From: Sarcina sp034439435
GTDB lineage: Bacteria > Bacillota > Clostridia > Clostridiales > Clostridiaceae
Length of the DNA: 64,000 bases
Assembly: GCF_034439435.1 (NCBI RefSeq)
Contig: NZ_JAPCKJ010000001.1
Span: 496,001-560,000, forward strand
Direction of reading: 5' to 3'
In this document: piece by piece, positions 17,366 through 26,107 of the stretch
How the letters are laid out: the number at the start of each line of letters is the position of its first letter
Numbering within the stretch: position 1 is the first letter of the stretch
Notes under the pieces: generated by a model
What the model was told of the DNA's origin: nothing
Database searches by the model: none
The model's input: the letters and a program-made list of their open reading frames with translations, nothing else
Translations under genes and position numbers: made by a program

Positions 17366-19055
17366 AAAAATCTTGTATTTCATTTATATTTTCTCTAACT
17401 ACTTCAGTAAAAACTTCAACTATTTTCGAATCAAATTGAGTACCACTACATCTATTAAGTTCTTCTAATCCTTCATCATAAGTCTTTCTCTTATTATAAG
17501 GTCTGCTAGAAGTCATAGCGTCAAAGCTATCCACAACTGTTAAAACTCTCGCTAAATATGGTATATCTTCGCCTTTTAATCCTTCTGGATATCCAAACCC
17601 ATCATATCTTTCATGATGGTATAATATAAGTGGAACTACTTCCTTTAAAGAATTTACTGATTTTATTATTTCTACTCCATCCTTTGGATGCTGCTTTAAA
17701 ATCTCCCATTCATCTTTAGTAAGTCTCATCTTCTTAGTTAATATTTCATTAGGTATATTTATTTTACCTATATCATGCATATAAGCACCATATATTAACT
17801 GCTTCTTTTCTTTTTCTGAAAGACCTAATTTTTTAGCCATAAGCCTACTGTATACAACCACTCTTTCAACATGACTATATGTATATTTATCCTTTGCATT
17901 TATAACACCTATTAAAGTTTTTATAGAAGTTACTAATGCATTTTCCTCTTCATTTAAGTCTTTTTTAAGCTCATCTAAAACAGATATATATGTCTCAACT
18001 CTATTTTTATGAAAAAACTTAGCCCTATATAATGCATCATCAGCATATTTAACAAGATCTAATTCATTTTCAGCCTTATCTGGGAACACAGCTATCCCAA
18101 CTGATACAGTTAAATTAGAATTAGGTTGATTTTCTTGCCCTTCAAAATATGTTTTTTCTATTTTATTTCTTATAGTTTCCGCAATTTTAGTAGCTTCAAT
18201 TTCAGATGTATTAGGTAATATTATTGCAAATTCTTCTCCTCCATATCTCGCTACCAAATCTCCCTCTCTTGCTACACTTTTAAGTATAGAGCCTATTCTT
18301 TTTAATGCTTCATCTCCTCTTTGATGACCATATAAATCGTTGTAATGCTTAAAATAATCTATGTCCATAAATATTAGAGAAAGTTGTTTATTTTCAACTT
18401 CACTAATATGCATTTTCTCTCTTAATTTATCATAAAAATATCTATGATTATAAACCCCTGTTAATCCATCTTCATTAACTAACTTTTGTAATTCTTTTAT
18501 GTGATCATTTTCAGTTTTCACATAAAAACCCAAAGTCCATGCTGTTAGTACAAATACTCCTGCCAGTATTAAATCATTTTGGAAGTACATATTTACCCCA
18601 TTGTTACCAGCAAAAATCAAATCTATAACTAGAATAATAGCTGATGATACTATAGATACTATACATCCTCTATGCATTCCACCTTGTATTGTAGATGTTA
18701 TTATAATAAATAAAAATAAAAATTTATTATTGCTAGAATTTGCACCTGAAACTAATATAGCCATTACAAATATAACCATAAATAAAATTATTTCAATCCA
18801 CTGTATCGCATTTAAATAATCTTTATATTTACTTAAAGATGCTAAACTCCAAAGCATGTAAATTGTTGATAACAAAAATATACTTATTAAAATTGATAAA
18901 ATACTATAATCTGCTAAAAAATTATTATTATGCTTTATAAGATTAAAAGTATATTGTAAAAAAGCTATGGCCGAAAATAATAATGATGATATCTTTACTA
19001 TTGATAATATTTCATCAACTTTTTTCTTTCTATTGTCATTTACATCTCTAATCAT
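17364..19055 (-). CDS. Membrane GGDEF and HD-GYP cyclic-di-GMP signalling protein
   Basis: Protein of 563 residues. Five to six membrane segments lie in residues about 20-180. A GGDEF domain follows, with the intact signature GGEEF near residue 273 and MDIDYFKHYND, indicating cyclic-di-GMP synthesis. An HD-GYP domain follows in residues about 380-540, with HDIGK, HHERYDGFGYP and the DSFDAMTS stretch, indicating cyclic-di-GMP hydrolysis. Both active sites look complete. The ATG at 19055 has GAGG 6 bases upstream; the GTG at 19067 has no site. It lies just behind agrBD but a strong hairpin separates it, so a functional link to agr is possible but not shown. Confidence 0.85.
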   Translation of the reverse strand: MIRDVNDNRKKKVDEILSIVKISSLLFSAIAFLQYTFNLIKHNNNFLADYSILSILISIFLLSTIYMLWSLASLSKYKDYLNAIQWIEIILFMVIFVMAILVSGANSSNNKFLFLFIIITSTIQGGMHRGCIVSIVSSAIILVIDLIFAGNNGVNMYFQNDLILAGVFVLTAWTLGFYVKTENDHIKELQKLVNEDGLTGVYNHRYFYDKLREKMHISEVENKQLSLIFMDIDYFKHYNDLYGHQRGDEALKRIGSILKSVAREGDLVARYGGEEFAIILPNTSEIEATKIAETIRNKIEKTYFEGQENQPNSNLTVSVGIAVFPDKAENELDLVKYADDALYRAKFFHKNRVETYISVLDELKKDLNEEENALVTSIKTLIGVINAKDKYTYSHVERVVVYSRLMAKKLGLSEKEKKQLIYGAYMHDIGKINIPNEILTKKMRLTKDEWEILKQHPKDGVEIIKSVNSLKEVVPLILYHHERYDGFGYPEGLKGEDIPYLARVLTVVDSFDAMTSSRPYNKRKTYDEGLEELNRCSGTQFDSKIVEVFTEVVRENINEIQDF

Positions 19056-19078
19056 ATTCTGCCTCACTATTAATCATA

Positions 19079-19110
19079 AAATAAGGTCGGCTTAAACCGA
19101 CCTTATTTAT
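19079..19110 (-). terminator. Intrinsic terminator of the agr operon
   Basis: AAATAAGGTCGG pairs perfectly with CCGACCTTATTT around the loop CTTAAA, 6 bases after the agrD stop codon. Transcription may partly continue into the GGDEF gene. Confidence 0.8.
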
Positions 19111-19115
19111 AAATT

Positions 19116-19250
19116 CTATTCGTCTCTTAAAGATTTTGGTTCTTCTGGTTGGTGTGTAAACCAAAGACAAGCTGAAGTAGCAACTGTTGTTGCTATTACT
19201 GTTGTTAATGCAGCGAATACTGTTAATAAGTTTTTGTTTAATTTTTTCAT
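19116..19250 (-). CDS. agrD: AgrD autoinducing peptide precursor
   Basis: A small gene of 44 codons (starts MKKLNKNLLTVFAAL, ends KSLRDE). An amphipathic hydrophobic N-terminus is followed by TSACLWFTHQPEEPKSL. This matches the known C. perfringens AgrD, whose mature signal is a thiolactone ring made by cysteine 28 and the next four residues (CLWFT), with an acidic proline-containing tail removed by AgrB. GAGGGG lies about 10 bases before the ATG. A longer overlapping frame begins at 19260 but has no such features. Established work links agr signalling in this species to toxin production. Confidence 0.9.
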   Translation of the reverse strand: MKKLNKNLLTVFAALTTVIATTVATSACLWFTHQPEEPKSLRDE

Positions 19251-19273
19251 TGAAACTCATCCCCTCTAAAAAT

Positions 19274-19918
19274 TTATAATATTTTATTTGTAAAAGAATC
19301 TATAGTTTTTAACAATATATTTCCTAAAGCTGTAAGAGTCATGCACTGCCATGCTATTCCAAATAAAATACTCAGTATAACTGGCTTAGCAAAAACTACA
19401 TCTGAATTATAATATAAAATTGTACTCAATAAGACAATAAATAAATATATAGTTAAAATCTTTAAAGATCCTTTTTTCATACGCTTTTTCTTTTTTTCAG
19501 TTTTTATTGGTTTATTTGGTGTATCTACTGGTGCATATTTGAAAATTATAAAATATGCAAAAACAAATATTACTACTCCAATAAATATAATAAACTCAAA
19601 ATTCATATTTACAAAAAAACTGCTTTTAATTAAAAATCCAATACAAATTGAAATTACTATTCCTAATAAAGTACACACATTAGATGATTCTGAGTGTGCG
19701 CCTCCTGAATATTTTCTTAATATACTTGCTGTAAATAAAAATATTAAAGCTTCTAAAGCAATATTGAATATTAAACCTAATATTAAAACAGAAATTATTG
19801 ATATTAATGTTTGTATTAAGGCATATGTTCCATATTGTATAACTTCTTTTCTTTCATTATCGTAATTTAATTCATTAGAAACTTTTTCAGCTACTGCCCT
19901 TGATATATTCTCAATCAT
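19274..19918 (-). CDS. agrB: AgrB, autoinducing peptide-processing membrane protease
   Basis: Protein of 214 residues with five to six membrane segments. The AgrB core RKYSGGAHSESSNVC carries the catalytic histidine (GGAHS) and, a few residues on, the catalytic cysteine. AgrB cleaves the AgrD tail and forms the thiolactone. The start codon lies one base after the stop of the preceding gene (TAAaATG), so translation is probably coupled. A basic loop (KTEKKKKRMKKGS) and a hydrophobic C-terminus follow. No agrC or agrA gene is adjacent, as is known for this species. Confidence 0.92.
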   Translation of the reverse strand: MIENISRAVAEKVSNELNYDNERKEVIQYGTYALIQTLISIISVLILGLIFNIALEALIFLFTASILRKYSGGAHSESSNVCTLLGIVISICIGFLIKSSFFVNMNFEFIIFIGVVIFVFAYFIIFKYAPVDTPNKPIKTEKKKKRMKKGSLKILTIYLFIVLLSTILYYNSDVVFAKPVILSILFGIAWQCMTLTALGNILLKTIDSFTNKIL

Positions 19919-19919
19919 T

Positions 19920-20381
19920 TTATCTCAACTTTCCTTTTTTTAATGCTATTAAATAATAGGAAACAACTGTAACAGAAAACATTATAGTTGATGGAATTCC
20001 ATATATTGTTTTATTGAATGTACTTTTAAATAGAATATCTATATTCTTATTTAAAACATTTTCTATAAGCCATAAGTTTAATCCCTCGCATAAAAACAAA
20101 ATCATTAAAATTAATATTGATGCTTTTATGCTAACTATTAAATCTATTTTATTTATATTAAATGCTAAAAATATTAAAACAAAAATGTTCAATATAGTAT
20201 GTACACCATAATTTATAGGTAGTAGTCGTATTAAATAAACTACTAAACTCAATATTAAACTAGATGTCAAATATTCTTTCTTTTCTACTTTTCTATCAGC
20301 AAAAGCATACATAGCTAAAATCATTGTAAGCGCCTCTGGTATACCTCTTACTAATGTTTCAAAAAAAGTTACTTTTAGCAT
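19920..20381 (-). CDS. Small membrane protein of the agr operon, unknown function
   Basis: Protein of 153 residues with four to five membrane segments and a short lysine-rich C-terminus (KKGKLR). It lies 16 bases after the preceding gene, and its stop touches the agrB start, so it is co-transcribed with agrBD. In C. perfringens two genes of this kind precede agrB; their role is not established as far as I recall. The ATG is preceded by GGAGG (reverse of cctcc at 20386). Confidence 0.7.
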   Translation of the reverse strand: MLKVTFFETLVRGIPEALTMILAMYAFADRKVEKKEYLTSSLILSLVVYLIRLLPINYGVHTILNIFVLIFLAFNINKIDLIVSIKASILILMILFLCEGLNLWLIENVLNKNIDILFKSTFNKTIYGIPSTIMFSVTVVSYYLIALKKGKLR

Positions 20382-20397
20382 TTTTTCCTCCGTTGTC

Positions 20398-20964
20398 TTA
20401 ACTAAATATTCTAGTCTGTCTATTCATGCATTCTTCATTTGTTTTTTTAACAGTTACATATATTATTATAACTACAAATACTCGTATAAGTATATCACCT
20501 ATACTAAGTACACTATATCCAATATCTATTATATCACTTAAAAATTTATAGTTTACTGTACTATTTCCTAAGGTATGTATATCATTTATCTTAGATAAAG
20601 TATCTGGTTTAACATATCCAGTTAAATATGTTAGGCTAGGAAAAACTGGCATTTCTCCTCCATTTGCTGCCATTACAAAGTGATTTAGAAATGTCCCAGC
20701 AAATAAAAATACTGAACCAATTAAAGCACTTATATACTCTCTATACCAAAAAATAGGTATTAAAAATAAATACATATATATATCTTTAAACCAAGGAGAC
20801 CATTTTACAACTTCATAATTCCCCATAAATATATTTATTTGAAGAATTATATACATAACCTCTGATATTAATATAGGATAGATTGTCCAACTTTTAAAAA
20901 ATGGCTTTAAATTATATCCTTTTATTTTTGCAAGTATTAATGCTAAAACTACTGCTTCAACCAT
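20398..20964 (-). CDS. Membrane protein, first gene of the agr operon, unknown function
   Basis: Protein of 188 residues with about five hydrophobic segments. A charged hinge (SWTIYP; KWSPWFKDIY) lies in the middle, and the C-terminus ends KKTNEECMNRQTRIFS. AAAGGAG lies before the ATG. It heads the four-gene unit that continues with the 153-residue protein, agrB and agrD, with gaps of 16, 1 and 23 bases. No enzyme motif is recognisable. A role in signal export, sensing or regulation would be inference only. Confidence 0.65.
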   Translation of the reverse strand: MVEAVVLALILAKIKGYNLKPFFKSWTIYPILISEVMYIILQINIFMGNYEVVKWSPWFKDIYMYLFLIPIFWYREYISALIGSVFLFAGTFLNHFVMAANGGEMPVFPSLTYLTGYVKPDTLSKINDIHTLGNSTVNYKFLSDIIDIGYSVLSIGDILIRVFVVIIIYVTVKKTNEECMNRQTRIFS

Positions 20965-21132
20965 TATTTTACTCCTTTAACTTACTGTAAAGCTTTTAAC
21001 CAATTGTTAAACTCTTTTCATTTAAATTAAATCATATAATTTATATTAAATCAACAATAAAAGCCTATTTTTTACAAAAAAAATACCATTTTTCTCTTTT
21101 TTAATGTTAAAAATATCCTTTTTCTATTTTTA

Positions 21133-21678
21133 TTATTTTTTTCTCTTTCTTATTGTTAAATATATTAAAATTAAACTTATAATGACTATAACAATTTTTA
21201 TATTTTTCTGTGAAGCCTCTATAACCCCATAACTAACTAAAACCTCTAGTAAAATTGATGGTATTTTCCCCAAAAATGTAGCTATTATAAATGTTAGACT
21301 ATTAACCTTACTCATAGCTGCTGCTAAAGTCACAACTCCAGAAGGTACAAAGGGGAGTAATCTTCCTTCAAATATCAACAAACCAACTCTTTTTCCTTCA
21401 CTCTCTAGTATTCTATCTATTAATTTATATTTTCCTTCAATATTGTCTACAAACTTATTAACTCCCTTTCTATATACCTTAAAACTTATCCATCCACCTA
21501 TAACTTCACCTAAAAGAGATATTAAAAAGCCATTTACAGGACCAAAAAATACTATATTGGCTCCAGTAACAAATATAGATGGAATTATTCCAAGTAAAGC
21601 TATAATTATACTTATAAATAAACTTATAAATATAGCTATTCCACTATAATTACTAAAAATATTTATTAAACTATCTAT
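21133..21678 (-). CDS. TVP38/TMEM64-family membrane protein with ATA start codon
   Basis: Protein of 181 residues if read from ATA at 21678. Hydrophobic N-terminal segments come first, then FFGPVNGFLISLLGEVIGGW. The family-typical segment EGRLLPFVPSGVVTLAAAMS precedes ATFLGKIPS and a terminal membrane helix. The frame is open from a TAA just upstream. The first ATG, GTG or TTG in frame occurs only about 98 codons in, which would remove half the domain. AGGAGGAG sits 8 bases before the ATA, so initiation at ATA, or a start-codon mutation from ATG, is the best explanation. It follows the GNAT gene closely. Confidence 0.7.
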   Translation of the reverse strand: MDSLINIFSNYSGIAIFISLFISIIIALLGIIPSIFVTGANIVFFGPVNGFLISLLGEVIGGWISFKVYRKGVNKFVDNIEGKYKLIDRILESEGKRVGLLIFEGRLLPFVPSGVVTLAAAMSKVNSLTFIIATFLGKIPSILLEVLVSYGVIEASQKNIKIVIVIISLILIYLTIRKRKK

Positions 21679-21703
21679 TTTCTTCTCCTCCTTTGATTAC
21701 TCC

Positions 21704-22144
21704 CTATAAGTTTAATTCCATTACCTTTTCTCCCCCATAGTCTAATTCTCCTGTAAATTTAAAACCTATCTTTTCATAAAGTCTTAAGGCTCCCTTGTTA
21801 TTTTCAAAAATACTAAGATATATTTTTTTAACTTTAAATTCATTTGCAATATGTTCTATTAGCTTTAATAGACCTTTCTTTCCATAGCCTTTTCCCTGAA
21901 ATTTATAATCTATCATAAACCTATCTAACCAAACCCTTTTGTCATCATCAAAATATCCATACATAGTAAACCCTATTAATTCTTCTTCTAAGTATATTCC
22001 TTTAACAATCCAATTCTCAACATATTTTGATTCTGCAATTGATAATGCATTGCTTTCTATAAAATCACTTTGTTCATCCTTAACCCTTAAATCCACAGCT
22101 TCTTTCCAATTTTCTTTATTTATATCCCTAAAATAAAAATTCAT
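21704..22144 (-). CDS. GNAT family N-acetyltransferase
   Basis: Protein of 146 residues, a single GNAT domain. The acetyl-CoA pyrophosphate-binding loop appears as QGKGYGKKGLL near residue 85, followed by VKKIYLSIFENNKGALRLYEK, and GFKFTGEL near the end. The substrate is unknown; the order of motifs resembles spermidine/diamine acetyltransferases but that is weak evidence. AAGGAGG precedes the ATG. It lies upstream of, and likely with, the TVP38-like gene (26 bases between). Confidence 0.8.
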   Translation of the reverse strand: MNFYFRDINKENWKEAVDLRVKDEQSDFIESNALSIAESKYVENWIVKGIYLEEELIGFTMYGYFDDDKRVWLDRFMIDYKFQGKGYGKKGLLKLIEHIANEFKVKKIYLSIFENNKGALRLYEKIGFKFTGELDYGGEKVMELNL

Positions 22145-22173
22145 TTTCTATTCCTCCTTAAAATTTGTATAAA

Positions 22174-22202
22174 AATAACTGTCTTATATAAAGACAGTTA
22201 TT
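22174..22202 (-). terminator. Intrinsic terminator after the Na/Ca exchanger gene
   Basis: AATAACTGTCTT pairs perfectly with AAGACAGTTATT around ATATA, just beyond the stop at 22207. Confidence 0.8.
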
Positions 22203-22206
22203 AAAA

Positions 22207-23202
22207 TTAATTTCTCATTATTATATATACAGTATAACTAACATAAAGGGCTACAAGCAATAATCCTTCATATCTAGTTAGTATTTTTTCTTTTTTCTTA
22301 TTTAAGAAAATTAAAGCTCCTATAAATAATGTTATACCTATAAGAAACATTAAATCTACTGATAAACTTGCTGCTATAGATATAGGACTTATTAAAGATG
22401 ATACTCCTAGTATTAATAATATATTGAATGTATTAGATCCTAGTATATTACCAAGAGCTATATCATTTTCTCCTTTTTTAGCTGCAACTAAAGAAGTCAC
22501 AAGTTCTGGAAGAGAAGTTCCTATGGCTACAATAGTTAATCCAACTAATTTTTCACTTAACCCTAATCCTAAAGCAATAGCAGTAGCTGAATCAACAACC
22601 ACTTTTCCACCTAACACTATACCAATGACTCCTATTATTGATAGAAGAACATTCTTTCCAGTACTATTAGATGATTTTATATTTTCCTCTTCAAACTCTT
22701 CTATTTCTGCAGTAACTGCTGCCTCATTATTTCTATCATTGCATCTTTTAACAGTGTAAACTAAATATCCTATATATGTTATACACATTAGAACCAATAT
22801 AGCACCATCTGTTCTTGATAAAATCTCTTTACTTCCAATTAATCCAGTAAAAGCAAATATGTATAAAATAAATGTTGCTATTATATTTACGATAAAATCA
22901 TTTTTAATTACACATTTTTTTATTGCTAAAGGAGCTACGATTGCAGTACATCCTAAAGCAGCTAAAAGATTGAATATATTTGAACCTAAAACATTTCCCA
23001 TAGTAATATCATTGCTACCTTTTAATGCAGCTGATATACTCACTGCAAGCTCTGGTGCACTGGTTCCTAAGGATACAATAGTAAGTCCAATAATAACGGC
23101 TGGAACCCCTAACTTCTTAGCTATACCAGAAGCTCCATCAACGAAAAGGTCTGCACCTTTAATAAGTAAAACAAATCCGATTATTAAAAGTATATAGTTC
23201 AT
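22207..23202 (-). CDS. Calcium/sodium antiporter (CaCA family, YrbG-like)
   Basis: Protein of 331 residues with about ten membrane segments in two homologous halves. Each half carries the alpha repeat: GTSAPELAVS then GNVLGSNIFNLL, and GTSLPELVTS then GNILGSNTFNILL. An acidic loop (EIEEFEEENIK) links the halves. The family exchanges Ca2+ for Na+ or H+ across the membrane. GGAGAGG precedes the ATG. It is transcribed alone with its own terminator. Confidence 0.88.
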   Translation of the reverse strand: MNYILLIIGFVLLIKGADLFVDGASGIAKKLGVPAVIIGLTIVSLGTSAPELAVSISAALKGSNDITMGNVLGSNIFNLLAALGCTAIVAPLAIKKCVIKNDFIVNIIATFILYIFAFTGLIGSKEILSRTDGAILVLMCITYIGYLVYTVKRCNDRNNEAAVTAEIEEFEEENIKSSNSTGKNVLLSIIGVIGIVLGGKVVVDSATAIALGLGLSEKLVGLTIVAIGTSLPELVTSLVAAKKGENDIALGNILGSNTFNILLILGVSSLISPISIAASLSVDLMFLIGITLFIGALIFLNKKKEKILTRYEGLLLVALYVSYTVYIIMRN

Positions 23203-23334
23203 TAATTCCTCTCCATTCTAAATTAATATCCTCAAATATAGATATTATTAATATAAATTATAAAGATTATTATACTATTTATTTTAATAATTTCCATATT
23301 ATTAAGGTTTGTTTTCATATAGTTAATAAACTGT

Positions 23335-24414
23335 CTAAACATCAAAACTTAACTGTTCGCTTTCTTCCATTAGAATATTTTCTTCTAAAGAGGATATTGT
23401 TATTCCTAATAACCTTACCTTCTTATTTTTAAAATCCACTAAACTCATAAGCTCTTTAATAAGACCCATTATTTCATCTTTTTTCTTTATGAAATGTTCT
23501 AAGGTAATACTTCTAGTTATATGTTTAAAGTCACTAAATTTAATTTTCAAGGTTACTGTCTTTCCTTTTTTATTTAATAGACTTAAATTATCTTGAACTC
23601 GCTCTGCTATTCCTTCTAAAATTTGTATCATTTCCTCTTCATCCTCAAGGTCTTCTCTTAAAGTAATTTCTTTACCAATAGATTTTCTAATTCTATATGG
23701 ATTTACAGACCTATTGTCTATTCCTCTTGCAAACTCATATAGTATCTTTCCTCGTTCACTAAATATTTCAATTAACTCTTCCTCTGAAAATTTTAGTAAG
23801 TCCTCTCCCTTAAAAACACCTATATTATTCAATTTATTTTTAGTAACTCTTCCAACTCCAAAAAATTTTCCTATAGGTAAATTCCTTATAAACTCATCTG
23901 CTTTATCTTTAGTTATAACCGTTATACCATTAGGCTTTTTATAATCTGATGCCATCTTAGCTAAAAACTTATTAAAAGAAACTCCTGCTGAAGCTGTAAG
24001 CCCTATTTCTTTAAATATTCTTTCTTTTATTTCAAGAGCTATTAATGTTGCTGAACCCTTACATTTTTTACTTTTTGTAACATCTATAAAAGCCTCATCA
24101 AAGGATAAAGGTTCAACAAGCTCTGAATACTCATGTAAAATATTCATAACTTTCCTAGAAACTTTCTTATAAACATCCATTCTAGGTCTTATAAAAATAG
24201 CTTTAGGGCATAACTTATATGCAGTTAAAGAGGGCATAGCTGAATGTATCCCATATTTTCTAGCTTCATAGGAACAAGTTGCAACTACACCTCTTCTATT
24301 TGGATCTCCTCCTACGATTAATGGTTTCCCTTTAAATGTAGGATTATCTCTTTGTTCAATAGATGCATAAAAAGCATCCATATCTATATGAATTATCTTT
24401 CTATCTTCCTTCAT
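23335..24414 (-). CDS. dinB: DNA polymerase IV (Y-family translesion polymerase)
   Basis: Protein of 359 residues. It begins KIIHIDMDAFYASIEQ (metal aspartates), followed by GVVATCSYEARKYGI and SFDEAFIDV (catalytic SFDEA near residue 105). Helix-hairpin-helix FFGVGRVTKNKL and the little-finger domain come at the C-terminus, ending with QLSFDV, which resembles a beta-clamp binding motif. It copies damaged templates at low fidelity. The ATG at 24414 has GGAGG 5 bases upstream; the longer frame to 24441 lacks a site. No LexA-type box was recognised upstream. Confidence 0.92.
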   Translation of the reverse strand: MKEDRKIIHIDMDAFYASIEQRDNPTFKGKPLIVGGDPNRRGVVATCSYEARKYGIHSAMPSLTAYKLCPKAIFIRPRMDVYKKVSRKVMNILHEYSELVEPLSFDEAFIDVTKSKKCKGSATLIALEIKERIFKEIGLTASAGVSFNKFLAKMASDYKKPNGITVITKDKADEFIRNLPIGKFFGVGRVTKNKLNNIGVFKGEDLLKFSEEELIEIFSERGKILYEFARGIDNRSVNPYRIRKSIGKEITLREDLEDEEEMIQILEGIAERVQDNLSLLNKKGKTVTLKIKFSDFKHITRSITLEHFIKKKDEIMGLIKELMSLVDFKNKKVRLLGITISSLEENILMEESEQLSFDV

Positions 24415-24510
24415 AAAGCCTCCATGCAAACATATGTTCACACATAATTTTACACTAAGATTCTATAAATTCCAATATACTAAAAAACCATTTTAATTAT
24501 TAACTTATTT

Positions 24511-24550
24511 TTGATTTTTAGATAGATTTAAAGATATCGCTAAAAATCAA
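24511..24550. repeat. Degenerate hairpin resembling repeat family 1
   Basis: TTGATTTTTAG and CTAAAAATCAA form an 11-bp inverted repeat, the same core (TTGATTTTTAGCT / AGCTAAAAATCAA) found in family 1. The outer ends are barely recognisable. It lies between the cyclophilin and polymerase genes and could also act as a terminator for the cyclophilin gene, which ends at 24574. Confidence 0.4.
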
Positions 24551-24573
24551 TATTCACATAAAACACAAGGTAA

Positions 24574-25206
24574 TTATTTAACCTTTTCCGGCTCTTTGTA
24601 CTCTATTCCCTTTGTATCTACTTTAATTGACTCTATAACAACATCCTCAACAGGTTTATCATTTGGTCCTACTGATACCTTCTCTATTTCATGTACAACA
24701 TCTAATCCTTTAGTAACCTTTCCAAAAGCAGCATATTGACCATCTAAATGAGGAGCCTCTTCAGTAACAATAAAAAATTGACTTCCTGCACTGTCTGGAT
24801 TTTGAGATCTTGCCATAGAAAGAACCCCTTCATCATGCTTTGTATCATTTTCTACTCCATTAGATGAAAATTCTCCCTTTATTGAATATCCTGGTCCTCC
24901 TGTTCCTGTTCCATTTGGATCTCCTCCTTGAAGAACAAATCCCTTAACTATTCTATGAATTGTTAATCCATCATAAAACCCACTGTTTGCTAAACTTATG
25001 AAGTTATTTACAGTGTTAGGTGCTTTATTAGGATATAGTTCAGCCTCTATGGTTCCAAAGTTCTTAACCTCTATAGTTGCAACTGGTAACTTATCTTCCG
25101 ATATAGGCTCCTGTGACTTTTTTCCTTCTCCTCCACATCCAATCAACAATAAAGATGACATTGTAACTCCTACAACTATCTTGCTGACTTTTTTTAATAA
25201 ACTCAT
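24574..25206 (-). CDS. Cyclophilin-type peptidyl-prolyl isomerase lipoprotein
   Basis: Protein of 210 residues. The signal peptide ends in a lipobox (LLIGCGG), followed by a short linker and a cyclophilin domain: NTVNNFISLANSGFYDGLTI, FVLQGGDPNGTGTGGPGY, MARSQNPDSAGSQFFI and LDGQYAAFGKV. It catalyses cis-trans isomerisation at proline bonds, probably assisting folding of exported proteins outside the membrane. AAGGGG lies about 10 bases before the ATG. Confidence 0.9.
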   Translation of the reverse strand: MSLLKKVSKIVVGVTMSSLLLIGCGGEGKKSQEPISEDKLPVATIEVKNFGTIEAELYPNKAPNTVNNFISLANSGFYDGLTIHRIVKGFVLQGGDPNGTGTGGPGYSIKGEFSSNGVENDTKHDEGVLSMARSQNPDSAGSQFFIVTEEAPHLDGQYAAFGKVTKGLDVVHEIEKVSVGPNDKPVEDVVIESIKVDTKGIEYKEPEKVK

Positions 25207-25330
25207 TTATTCATTCCCCTTTCTCATTTTTATTAGTCATATGCATTAAATTATACCATCTAAAGCTTTTTATTTTATGTCAAATAAGCTATCAATTTGT
25301 TTCTATATAATTAAATTTTCCAAAACAAAA

Positions 25331-25385
25331 AATTGGTATGTATTCTTAAGTTCTCTTTTTTACAACTTAAAAATACATACCAATT
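25331..25385 (-). terminator. Intrinsic terminator with long stem
   Basis: AATTGGTATGTATT.TTAAGTT pairs with AACTTAA.AATACATACCAATT, with small internal mismatches, just after the gene that ends at 25396. Confidence 0.7.
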
Positions 25386-25395
25386 ATATTAATTA

Positions 25396-25800
25396 CTATA
25401 CATCAAGTTCTTCAACTTCAACAGCGAAATTCCCACAGTTTTTACAAACATTTATATTAAGCAAATAGCTTTTATCAACTTTCTTGGCTCTTAATAACTT
25501 GTTATATGTAAGTCCTTCATAAGATTTTTCTATATTACTTATTACAAACTTTCCATTTTTAGTGTAGATAAACATATTAAATTCTAAAAAAGGAAAGCTC
25601 TTTATTTTTTCATCTAATCCAAATTTACATTCTTCACAAGGTCCATCATAATAAGCCTTTCCAAAACTAACTTTCTCACTGTTATTTAGAATTTCAAAAA
25701 GTTTATCTATATCAAAATCATCTACATCTTCATTAAAGAAATAAATTAACTTATCCTCTGATAAATTATATTCTTTTTCATCAAAAGTAAAACTAAACAT
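25396..25800 (-). CDS. Hypothetical protein with two CxxC pairs
   Basis: Protein of 134 residues, not recognised. It is acidic at the N-terminus (FNEDVDDFDIDKLFEIL) and has two cysteine pairs, CEECKFG near residue 45 and CKNCGNF near residue 122, which could hold one zinc ion. No signal peptide or membrane segment is present. AGGAAAGGAT precedes the ATG. It is transcribed alone, flanked by a terminator and a family 2 repeat. Confidence 0.55.
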   Translation of the reverse strand: MFSFTFDEKEYNLSEDKLIYFFNEDVDDFDIDKLFEILNNSEKVSFGKAYYDGPCEECKFGLDEKIKSFPFLEFNMFIYTKNGKFVISNIEKSYEGLTYNKLLRAKKVDKSYLLNINVCKNCGNFAVEVEELDV

Positions 25801-25945
25801 ATTATCATCCTTTCCTATATGTATTTTTAATTATATTATTGCCCATAAATTTATTTAATAACTTTAAATATAATATGTCAAACCATTTTTTTTTATTTTT
25901 GTAAGATAATTATTTTCTTTATTAAGTAATTTAAAATAAAAAAGA

Positions 25946-26075
25946 GTTGTATTAAAACTAACTTAAAATAAAACTTATAAATATATTCCGAGAATTGCTA
26001 GATTTCACTAAGAATTTATCTATATATTCTCTTCATACTATTTATAAGTTTTGTTATTTAAAGTTCTGATACAAC
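25946..26075. repeat. Repeat family 2, complete copy (MITE-like)
   Basis: A palindromic element of 130 bp. The left end GTTGTATTAAAACTAACTTA continues with AAATAAAACTTATAAATA, and the right end is TATTTATAAGTTTTGTTATT...CTGATACAAC. It shares ends with the copy at 9089-9194, but the centre differs and is longer. No open frame is present. Confidence 0.65.
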
Positions 26076-26107
26076 CGCATTAAAAACTGTATTATAATAT
26101 AAACCTT

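Noticed and set aside
19048..19260. Seventy-codon minus-strand frame starting at 19260
   Set aside because: It overlaps agrD in another frame, and its content is an out-of-frame reading of the agrD codons.
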